DNA from: Petrolisthes cinctipes
Lineage: Eukaryota; Arthropoda; Malacostraca; Decapoda; Porcellanidae
DNA length: 64,000 nt
Assembly (NCBI GenBank): GCA_033782935.1
Contig: JAWQEG010001349.1
Span: 250,501 to 314,500 of the forward strand
Direction of reading: 5' to 3'
The position numbers and the translations under genes are program-made. Below are positions 55,081 through 64,000 of the stretch, in pieces; positions within the stretch are counted from its first letter, which is position 1; each line of letters opens with the position of its first letter. A model generated the notes under the pieces. It was not told where the DNA came from. It saw only the letters and a program-made list of their open reading frames with translations, and did no database searches.

Positions 55081-55371
55081 TCCGATTTTATTTATTTTTT
55101 CTTAATGCCTATCACCCTTTGTTGGGCATTAAGGCAGTCATTAATGTTTATCTCGATATAATTTTTTACCACAACTCTCTTCTTACTGGGGTGGTCCAAG
55201 CTTCTCTAAACCCGGAAGACGTTGGCAACGGTCACGGCGTCGGGATATATGCTGTTGAAATAAGTCTAGGCGAGGAGAAGCGGTCATCCAAGATTCCGTT
55301 ATGTCAGCAGGCTGTTGTAGTGATGACTGGCTGTCCATCCTTCTCTTCCTCTTCCTCCTCCTGGCCGTCTG

Positions 55372-55995
55372 CTACTCCCCTCCATTTTCCAGGTCCATGT
55401 TGTTACTGATGTCATTTTTGCTGGTGGTGTTGGAGCAGGAACTGGTGTCAAAGTCCTCCTCAGTTTTAGGGTCTTGTAGGGAAGGTTCAGGTGGTGGTGG
55501 TGCCTTCCCACAATTCCCCCGGTTGAGTGGATGAGGCAGCATTAACCGGCGACCAGGGTTGGCTGGAGGCGGGGTGGTGGGTGGTTGTAGATCAGGAGAA
55601 ATGACTACTGGTGGCAAGCCATTTCTCCTAAGGATATCCAGGTGGAGGTCAGAGAGACGACCTAGCCCTTCTGCAGCTAAGGCAACAGCAGTCTTGGTGC
55701 AGACGGTGACGATGTCTGCCTGCTGCTGCCGTCGCTGCGGTGGTTGGGCGTCAGCCGTCTTCTTCCCACGGGCATGGAGGGAGCCTAGGACCTGCCCACC
55801 ATCATGTTCGGCTACGTTGGTAGCCTTCCTCCCTTCTTCCACAGTGAAGGACACCTCCTCTCCATTCCCCAGTGATGATGTTGAGGTGGTGGCGGTAGAT
55901 AGAAGGATGTCCTTCCTGTGGACAAAATATTCTCTCTAGTTGCAGGTAACGAAGCCATAGCCCTTCAAGTTGTTAAACCACTTCACCCTGCCAAT
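55372..55995 (-). pseudogene. cold-shock-domain (Y-box-like) protein pseudogene
   Basis: On the minus strand, GRVKWFNNLKGYGFVTCN, a stop, then REYFVHRKDILLST and SLGNGEEVSFTVEEG reproduce a cold-shock domain, including RNP1 (KGYGFV) and RNP2 (YFVHRKDI) nucleic-acid-binding motifs. The stop is TAG at 55936-55938, between the two motifs. Downstream, 160 codons are open: ATNVAEHDGGQVLG, a Gln/Arg stretch and a Pro-rich tail ending MDLENGGE. Y-box proteins bind mRNA. The intronless form and stop suggest a retrocopy; an ORF of an unknown repeat is the alternative. Confidence 0.6.
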
Positions 55996-56579
55996 AAGAG
56001 GCTCGGCTGGGTAAGTGGAGGTGTTGACTGGACCATGCCTGGTTCTCCTGGTATCCGAGTGTGTACTTCTCATTTATATTGATGTACACTCTCCCAAAAA
56101 AGTATCGGCATTGCTGGCTAGATCCTTCTAAGAAAAGATCGAAGCTACGTGTATGACTGTACTGTGGGGTTGGTATTCCTGCTGGCAATGAGTTGACTCT
56201 CATTTCTGTACTAACGTGAAATCTTCTAGCATACATAATTCATGCATGAGACAAGTCGTGGAGTAAGAGTTATGACTTCATTTTTACAGATATACGTTAT
56301 GTGATTTTAATGATTGATGGTTTTAGGGGAGGGGGAATTTACTGAATTATTGAATATGATGAGAATGATAACCCAGAGAATAAAGTTACCAAATCGGATT
56401 TTAACCAAAAAGGAATCTTTGAGTAGATTCGCTGTAACTGTAGTATTTTGTCTTAAATATAATGCAGTTATAGCATAGGGTAGGATCAAGTAGGCTTATG
56501 CTTTTTCTTCTCATACTTCTAAATAAGGTTTTGTAAAGTAACACAAACAGACATTGCCCTCTCCAGAAAGTGACGTGTA
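55996..56579. other. no supported gene
   Basis: AT-rich sequence between the cold-shock pseudogene and a LINE relic. No motif recognised. Confidence 0.45.
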
Positions 56580-58581
56580 TTGTGGTGCACATATCAGGAA
56601 GGAGTGAATAAATACATCCCAAACAAGAAACCACAAACTAACAGAATCAAACAATGGTTTAATGGCAAATGTATAGAAGCCAAGAAAAAGAGAGACACCT
56701 TATGGAACAGATTCAGAAGATATAGAAGTGAAAGAACATATAATAAATATAAAAGTGCAAGAAATGAATATACCAAGATAAGAAGAGAAGCCCAAGTGGC
56801 ATATCAAAAAGATATTATTAATGAAAGTAAGGAACAACCAAAACTATTTTACAGTTACATCAAAAACAAAACAAATATAAAGGACAAAATTCAAAACATT
56901 ATGGATGAAGGAAAAATATATACAGAAGAAAAAGAAATTTGTGAAATATTAAATACAAAATTTCAGTCTGTATTCACTAAGGAAAATGTATTCACACCAG
57001 AAGAAAATACAAACACAAACACGTATGAACTAAAAGAATTTGAGGTGAGCAGATTAGAAATAGAGAAAGAGTTAGAAGCTGTGGATAAAACTAAAGCAAG
57101 TGGACCTGAAGAAATTTCATGTTGGGTATTAAAAGAATGTGCTAAAGAACGAAGTAAGCCATTATTTATAATATTTCAAAACTCATGACAACAAAGAAAA
57201 TTACCAGAAAGTTGGAAGCAAGCAAATATATTCCCATTATTTAAGAAAGGAAATAGATAAGACCCACTTAACTATAGACCAGTATCACTAACAAGTGTAG
57301 TATGTAAACTTATGGAAAAAATTATAAGAAAAAATTGGGTTGAACACCTGGAGAATAATGATATGATAACAGAGATACAATTTGGGTTTAGGAAGGAAAG
57401 ATCATGTGTTACAAACTTACTAAGTTACTATACGAGAATATCAGAAAAAATACAAGAAAGAGAAGGATGCGTGGATAGTATTTACCTAGACTTTAAAAAA
57501 GCCTTTGACAGAGTTCTACACAAAAGACTTATATAGAAATTACAACATGAAAGAGGAGTGAACGGAAAACTACTAAAATGGATGGAAGATTTCCTTGAAG
57601 GAAGAATAATGAGAACAGTACTAAGAGGGAACTATTCTCCATGGCTGAAGGTGACAGGTGTAGTTCCTCAAGGCTCAGTATTGGCACCAATAATGTTCTT
57701 AATATATATAAATGATATAGAAGTAAATAATACAGATGGCACTTACATGAATATGTTTGCTGATGATGCAAAGGTACAAAGAACAATTTAAAATGAAGAC
57801 TCCTGTAAAAAGTTACAAGATGACTTGGACAAAATGGTAGAGTGGAGTAATAAATGGCAGATGGAGTTTAATGCAGATAAATGTCATGTTATAAAGTTTG
57901 GAAAAAGTGAGAAAAGACCAAATTGGCAATACAAACTTGGAAACAAAATATTAAATTAAGCAGAGAAAGAAAGAGACTTGGGGGTAATGATAAATAAGAA
58001 ATTAACACCAGTTGATCATATAAATGAAAAAGTGAGAAGCATGTAATAACTATACATTGTTAGCAAATATGAGAGTGGCCTTCACTTATATAGATGAAGA
58101 AATGGTCAAGAGAATAATAACATCCTTTATAAGGCCTACCTTAGAATATGCTGCAGTAGTATGAAACCCACATTTAAAGAAACATATCACTAAATTAGAA
58201 AAAGTACAAAGAGCAGCAACAAGATGGCTACCAAGTCTAAGAGAACTAAGCTATGAAGAAAGACTAAAGAAACTAAAATTACCTAAACTAGAAGAAAGAC
58301 GAAAGAGAGGAGATATGATTATGGTTTACAAATGTGTCACAGAAATAGAAAAGATAGATATAGATAACTTATGTCAACAAGGAATACCTACAATGAGAGG
58401 ACACAGTAAGAAATTAATTAAAAGAAGAGGAGATAAAGATGTACAGAAATATAGCTTTCCAAATAGAGTAATAGACGAATGGAACAAATTACCAGAAGAA
58501 GTGATGTGTGTCAAAAACATACATAACTTTAAAGAAAAATATGATAATTGTAATTTAAAATACGGAACATTACGAGCTTGA
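56580..58581 (+). pseudogene. decayed CR1-like LINE ORF2
   Basis: A colinear but interrupted RT. There is a basic linker (FNGKCIEAKKKRDTLWNRF), PLFKKGNR, DPLNYRPVSLTSVVCKLME, FGFRKERSCVTNLL, SIYLDFKKAFDRV, GVVPQGSVLAPIMFLIYIND and the MFADDAKV active site. Then come EFNADKCHVIKFG and a C-terminal segment (NRVIDEWNKLPEEV) typical of CR1-type elements. The endonuclease is missing. Stops occur near 57187, 57258, 57534 and 57790, and several in 57950-58300. The catalytic box itself is unchanged. The end near 58581 lies just before a CA repeat. Confidence 0.85.
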
Positions 58582-58994
58582 CTCAATCCTGTAAAGATAC
58601 AAATAGGTAAGAACACACACACACACAAAGGAGTGGCAGGTAGTCACACACACGGGTCAGGTCAGGTCACAGGTAGAAAGGGTTTGCCCCATGGATGGAT
58701 TATCACTCACCTCACCTCACCTCAGATCAGGTGAGCAGACACAGACATACAGGCAGCTGCACCTACAAAGAACATTCTGAAATACCTGGGTAAGCCACGC
58801 CTCCCAACTCATACCATTGGCTAAGCCTAGATTTAAGTACTTTGATTACTAGCTCCACCCACTGTCCTACTATATAAACTGGGACAGACAACCGAGGACC
58901 AGACTCAAGTAGTCTTTTAGGAGCAACATTCATTGAGACAACAAATGAAATTACAGAAATACAAAGACAAAAAAATAAACAAGACTCTACTAGC
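58582..58994. other. flank and leader before the short-ORF1 LINE
   Basis: It contains a CA microsatellite (58611-58627), GGTCA/CCTCA-like short repeats (58655-58735), and TATATAA near 58870 with TTCATTGAG at 58929. The last part is probably the 5' UTR of the following LINE. Confidence 0.45.
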
Positions 58995-59420
58995 ATGGAA
59001 GAAACTACACATGTCACTCAAACAACACAACAGTACAACCGAGACCCAAGACTGGAAGGACGTAAACACAAAACAGACAAAGAAACAACAGTAGACCAGT
59101 TCAGCACACCTACAGTCGGAAGATACCCCGTAGAAGCAGAGGAAATAGGACTCAAAATACATCTAACTGGGAAAAACATCATGCCAACACAAAACCCACA
59201 CAATGAATATATACTACAGCAAATACAACTGGGTAATTTCAAGTGGACATACACTGAACCAAGATACGATGAAGACGACATCAAGCAGCTAATATCAATG
59301 AACAAGATCAAGATAACAAAATATGATTTCAAGAGGGTAGACGAAGGGTCATACAGAAAGATAAGAAATGGACTAATGAACCGATCACCCCCAGAAGAAT
59401 CAAGGAGAACAAAAAAATAA
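58995..59420 (+). CDS. short ORF1-like protein of the Jockey-like LINE
   Basis: 141 codons from an ATG: MEETTHVTQTTQQYNRDPRL, a middle part containing GNFKWTYTEPRYDEDDIKQL, and a basic C terminus EESRRTKK. I see no CCHC knuckle, coiled coil or RRM, so it does not look like a standard Jockey or I ORF1. Its place just upstream of the endonuclease, and its basic tail, suggest an RNA-binding role. It could also be the C-terminal remnant of a longer ORF1, since upstream frames carry stops. Confidence 0.5.
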   Translation: MEETTHVTQTTQQYNRDPRLEGRKHKTDKETTVDQFSTPTVGRYPVEAEEIGLKIHLTGKNIMPTQNPHNEYILQQIQLGNFKWTYTEPRYDEDDIKQLISMNKIKITKYDFKRVDEGSYRKIRNGLMNRSPPEESRRTKK

Positions 59421-59429
59421 GTTAGTACC

Positions 59430-61390
59430 ATGGATACAATGAAAACAATAACAATACTTCAACACAATGTTCGTCACTGGAACACAAAGAAATATGAACT
59501 AAGTAATCTATATAAAATTATCGACCCTGACATTATATTACTAAACGAACATGGACAAAGAGAAAAAGAAAAAATGCAAATTTTTAATTATGATGTATAT
59601 AAATCAAACAAGTCTGGTGAATTCAATGATGGTGTAGCAATTGCAATAAAGAAAAATATAACTTACAAACTAATAGATAATTTTACCGAAGAAACATTAG
59701 CTATAAAAATACAAACATCCATTGGAGAAATAATAATAGGTACAACATATCTACCACCTAGACGACCATATTTACCAGCAAATGATTGCCTAAAATTAAT
59801 AAATTATAACAGACCAACTTATATATTAGGAGATTTTAATGCAAGACACGGAAGTCTTGGACATAGTAATAATAACAATGTTGGCAACTCTCTATATACA
59901 ATAATGAATGCAGGAAAATTAATCCATCTAGGACCAAACTTTAAAACTTTTATTGGACACAGTAGCTTCACCACCCCAGACAGAGTTTTTTGTAATAACA
60001 AAGCATCACTAAACTACCATCTCCAACAAGGTCCTTTAAGATCAAGTGATCACATTCCAATAGTAATGAAACTGTCTACCAGCCCCATACAAATTCCAAT
60101 AAAGGAAAGATATCTAATGAATAAAGCTAACTGGTTAGGGTACAAATCAGATTTAGAAAATATGAGACCAGCTAAATTAAATAACAAAAGTATAGAAGAA
60201 ATAGACAAAGAACTAGAAAACTTTCATGAAGAAATAACAAAGGCTATGAAGAAGAACATACCGAGAACAAAATACAAAACTTTACCCCATCCACGAATAA
60301 ATGCAGAAACTAGAATAATACAAACACAATTCACTGACACATACAATTACATCGACAAAAATGGACCAAATCTCTATACAATACACATGATAAAACAACT
60401 TCAACAACAATTACAATATATATATAGAAGGAACAAACAAGAGGAATGGAACAGATTAATAGAAAATATTAATGATACAAATGAATCAAAAGCATTTTGG
60501 AGGCAAATAAATCAACTAGATGGAAAGGAAAAAACTAAAACCCCGTATGTTAAAGATACCAATGGAAACAAAATCTATGAAGATGATAAAAAGGAAAAAG
60601 CCTTCAGAAATATATGGAGTCAAGTTTTTAAAATCACTGAAGAAGAAAATGAGAATTTTGATGAGTAACATGAAAATACAATAAAGGAATGGATGCAAGA
60701 TAAAATTAAAGACATAACACCAAATGAAAGAGTTGACCTAGAGAGAATACCAGATGCAGGAAAAATAACAGAAGTAAAACTACTACATAATTTGAGAAAA
60801 TTTAAAGAAAAAACACCGGGATTAACAGGTATTACTAAAAACATATTAATGAATCTACCAGAAAAAGGGATTGATAAACTACTAAACATATATAATGCGT
60901 CATTATCAGCAGGATACTTTCCTGATGAACTGAAAAAGACAGAAATGATTTTCATCCCTAAGGAAGGAAAGGACAATAAAGCAATCATTAACTACAGACC
61001 AATATCTTTATTAGAAGTAACCGGAAAACTATTTGAAAAAATCATAAACAATAGACTACTTACATATTTAGAGAACAACAATTTACTAAACACAAGACAA
61101 CACGGATTTAGGAAAAACAGAGGAACACAAACCGCATTAACAATCATCACTGATACTATAGCAAGGGCGAAAGTAAACAAAGATCATGTTAACTTAATCT
61201 TAAGAGATATCAAAAAAGCATTTGACAAAGTTTGGCACATAGGTTTAAAATATAAAATATTAAGAACAATACTACCATCATATATGAAACAAATCCTCTG
61301 TGATTATTTAACGGATAGACAAGTATACATACAAATAGGACATTACCTGGGACCACCATTTGAATTAGAAAGTGGAGTTCCTCAAGGAGG
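59430..61390 (+). pseudogene. Jockey-like LINE ORF2 (endonuclease and part of RT)
   Basis: ATG 59430. The endonuclease is intact: ILQHNVRHWNTKKYEL, LLNEHGQ, YILGDFNARHGSLG and SSDHIPIVM. A linker leads to a TAA at 60666-60668. The same frame then continues as RT: EKTPGLTGITKNILMNLP, NYRPISLLEVTGKLFEKI, HGFRKNRGTQTAL, ILRDIKKAFDKVW (motif A, with Arg-Asp where Leu-Asp is usual) and SGVPQGG, where it is cut. The catalytic YADD box is missing, so this copy cannot be active. Confidence 0.85.
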
Positions 61391-64000
61391 ATTGATTGAT
61401 TGATTGAATTTATTTAGCAAGAGTGACATACAGGACAGAGGAATCATACAGTGTACAAACTTGTAAAAACCAACCAGACCCACATGATCACCCCAACAAG
61501 GATAACCTACAAAAGTTAAATATATAACTTATTTCCAGTAGGGTCCCATTATGTGAGACAAGACAACAGTCTAGGCGGGAGTAGAGCATCTGTGTTCTAG
61601 GAAGATTCCCCACTTTTCACACTACATTTTCCTCAGCATTATAAAATACAATATTCTTATCCATAGCTATGTACTATATAGCATTTATAAAAATCTATAC
61701 ATATTTACACTTAAAAATCATTTCCTAAGTATAACATTTAAATCGATAACCTTGTTGGTGTTCCCATACAGTACAGAATTAGTAGTATACAAAGTTAGAC
61801 ATTTTTCTCTCTCTACTTTGTTCAACAAGGTGTCTCTTCACTGCTGTTTTAAATCTACCACTTGCCTGGATACCTTGTATGATGTTTGGCAGTTCATTCC
61901 AAGCTTTTATAGCTGTGTAATAAAAAGAATGCGCGGCCGATCCTGCAATAGCTGGAACTATAAAGTTGTGCTCACTACGTCGAGTTCTTATTGACTGTAC
62001 ATTTCTATTCCTGTGAAAGTTATCAGAAAGATATGGTGGTGCAGTATTATTATAGACATTATGTACATGATTTAATTTAAGCTGTTTCACTCTGTCTTCT
62101 ACTTTCAGCATGTTGACTTTCTCGAGTTCCGTCATTCCAATGTGACTTCTTGGACCCAAACCTAAAATAAATCTGACCACTCTGTTTTGTGTTGTTTGCA
62201 GTTGATTTTTAGCTTTTCTGGACAGTCTTGAATACCATGATGAGCAGGCGTAATCAAAGTGAGGTTGGATTAAGGCTGAGCATAGTGTTTTCTTGACATC
62301 TTGATTAAAAGAGATAGCTTGTCTATATAGGAATTTTATTCTGGAATTTATTTTCTTTATGATGGACTGAAAAATTAAATCACCAGTTAAAAATTGGTCC
62401 AAGGTTATTCCTAAATATTTAACTGATTTTACACCTTTGATCACTTGATTATTGCAACATATTGAGAAGTTCTTCACCCTTTTCAACTTTGATCTTTATC
62501 CTACCAGCATGGTCTCAGTCTTCCCTAAGTGAAGAGACAACTTGTTATCAATCATCCATCTGTTACAGGATTCAAGTTCATTTCATAATTTATTTGATAC
62601 TACATCTGCATCTTTATGTGAAACTAATAAGATGCTGTCATCAGCATATAAGAGTAAATTACATGTTACACTGATAGACGTGTCATTTACATAGCACAAG
62701 AAAAGTAAGGGTCCTAAAATACTACCTTGCGGCACTCCGCATGTTATAAAACCGGGGTCTGAAATACATCCATTTACCTCTACAAATTGCTTCCTGCCAG
62801 TCAAATATGAATGAAACCACTCCACAAATTTTATCCCCATAGCCTTCAATTTATTACATAATATCATATGATCTACTGTATCGAATGCTTTCTGTAGATC
62901 TAAAAATACAAGTCCTGTGAGTTTACCTTTAGAAATATTTTCCTTTAACATGTCGGACAGATATATTAGGCCAGTATCTGTGGAATGATTTCCTCTAAAG
63001 CCTGACTGAAACTCGTATATTAGATTATTATTGACCAGGTAGTTGGAAAGCTGATCATGAACTGCTTTTTCTAATAATTTTGAAATTACATTCAAAATGC
63101 TTACTGGTCTATAGTTCCCTACTTCTAATCTGTTATTTTTCTTATAAAGGGGTTTAACTCTTGCTACTTTTAACCCTGCTGGAACCTCACTAGTTCGAAT
63201 TGAAAAATTTATAATATATGTTATAGGCCCTTTGAGTACTGTAGCTCCATCCTTTATAAATCTAGCTGATAAACCATCAGGCCCAGTGGCCAGTGCTCTT
63301 ATTTACCCCTAGTTCCTGTATTAGTTTGAAAACATACTCCACTGATACTTCCTTAATGCTAAATTCATTTTCAGTGACTCCTCTTGATCTGTAAAATTCT
63401 TTAAACGCATAAGTGTTAGTGCTAAAAAATGAGGGGGCTTCCGGTAAGTTTCTAACTAATGCTGAGGCCACTGTCGTAAAAAAATTATTAAAAAATGAAG
63501 CTATCATATTATCATCAAAACATATTTCATTTTCAATCTTCAATGTTAGTTTTGCTTCCTCTTTAGTTTTCTTTGAGTAGCCTAGGTTTTTTAGTTGTTG
63601 CCAAATTTTGTTGCTGTTTCCCTTGTATTCTTGTATTTTACTTGACATATATTCTGTTTTTGCTTTTTTCATTTTGCTTTGAGCGATGTTTCTGGCTATA
63701 CAAAACTTCTTATATTTTTCATGATTCTGACTATCTTTTCTATATATGTCAAGGAGATGATCCCTTTCTTTTAAACTTTCTAAAATATTAGCGTCAATCC
63801 AAGGTTCAGTTCTCTGTTTTATTCTAATTTCCTTTGTGGGAGCTACTTGATCAATAACTTTGTTAAACATATTCTTAAAGTAATTCCAGGCCTCATCCAC
63901 AGTTTCAAAGCGGTACATTTCACTCCAGTTTATCTTGGCTAACTTATCATTAATTAAGAATTTGGGGGCTATAATTTTTTAATGACCTGATCTTAATTGT
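61391..64000 (-). mobile_element. minus-strand CR1/Rex1-like LINE, 3' part
   Basis: The 3' end is an ATTG/CAAT tetranucleotide tail (61391-61406) after a TAAATAAATTCAAT-like terminus. The 3' UTR runs to about 61778, and ORF2 reads on the minus strand through the window end. There is no poly(A); a short-repeat tail is typical of CR1/L2-type elements. It interrupts the plus-strand LINE before 61391. Confidence 0.8.
61779..63918 (-). pseudogene. LINE ORF2 (RT) of the minus-strand element
   Basis: Read from 63918: linker (DEAWNYFKNMFNKVIDQVAP), then RT with TGPDGLSARF, NYRPVSILNVISKLLEKAV, FQSGFRGNHSTDTGL, VFLDLQKAFDTVDH, CGVPQGSILGPLLF and LLYADDSILL. A thumb region KYLGITLDQFLTGDL and a C-terminal AIKAWNELPNIIQ follow, with the stop at 61779. 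Lesions: a 7-base duplication near 63288-63302 (ACTGGCC then ACTGGGCC) shifts the frame before TGPDG, and two stops lie between 62486 and 62583. The active site is intact. The endonuclease would lie beyond 64000. Confidence 0.85.

Larger units (their letters stand above)
58995..61390 (+). mobile_element. Jockey-like LINE with short ORF1, truncated by another LINE
   Basis: ORF1 (58995-59420) and ORF2 (59430 onward) are separated by nine bases. ORF2 has endonuclease and the first half of RT and is cut at GVPQGG by the 3' end of the minus-strand LINE at 61391. AT-rich codon use distinguishes it from the I-like copies. Confidence 0.8.

Overview
The window reads as a repeat-choked stretch of an animal nuclear genome, most probably an arthropod and plausibly a decapod crustacean. 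The reasons are spliced low-GC DNA, many AT, TAA and GA microsatellites, and a dense mix of non-LTR retrotransposons (I-like with RNase H, CR1-like and Jockey-like), Ty3/gypsy elements, a PIF/Harbinger transposon and a MITE. The species call is an inference. There is no bacterial gene, operon, CRISPR array, rRNA or tRNA that I can support. The only convincing host gene is a C-type-lectin exon pair at 51.7-52.3 kb.

Layout. 1-3.5 kb: 3' half of a Ty3/gypsy element of ordinary order (protease, RT, RNase H, integrase), broken by one stop and one frameshift. 3.5-4.5 kb: lone minus-strand LINE ORF1 with a GDSL/SGNH esterase domain. 5.7-6.3 kb: decayed RT, with a second copy at 51.1-51.5 kb. 6.8-16.3 kb: minus-strand I-like LINE (copy A), missing its RNase H domain and split by a 4.27-kb Harbinger element with 25-bp inverted repeats, transposase remains and a Myb-like gene. 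16.3-19.3 kb: mostly non-coding with low-complexity runs.

19.3-51.1 kb is a nest. An old ORF1-only LINE relic is split by a young Ty3/gypsy element of the Gmr1 type: gag resembles SCAN and integrase precedes RT. The 3' LTR of that element is split, close to its predicted transcription start, by four head-to-tail copies (B-E) of the I-like LINE. The same target string TCATTGAG(CAG) is present before, between and after all copies. Copy E is complete and open in both ORFs. C has a foreign RT segment fused in frame to ORF1. D has two nonsense codons in ORF2. B is 5'-truncated and has a mutated RT active site. The gypsy element ends abnormally in an inverted LTR tip followed by an inverted gag segment.

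51.1-64 kb: decayed RT, lectin exons, an 18-bp minisatellite, a 170-bp TA-flanked MITE, a cold-shock-domain (Y-box-like) pseudogene, a decayed CR1-like LINE, a Jockey-like LINE with a short unusual ORF1, and a minus-strand LINE that cuts it off and runs out of the window.

How the parts work together: almost everything here copies itself. The LINEs pair a nucleic-acid-binding ORF1 with an ORF2 carrying endonuclease and RT for target-primed reverse transcription. The gypsy elements carry gag and pol between LTRs. The order of nesting (relic LINE, then gypsy, then LINE array, then the RT segment in copy C) gives a relative chronology.
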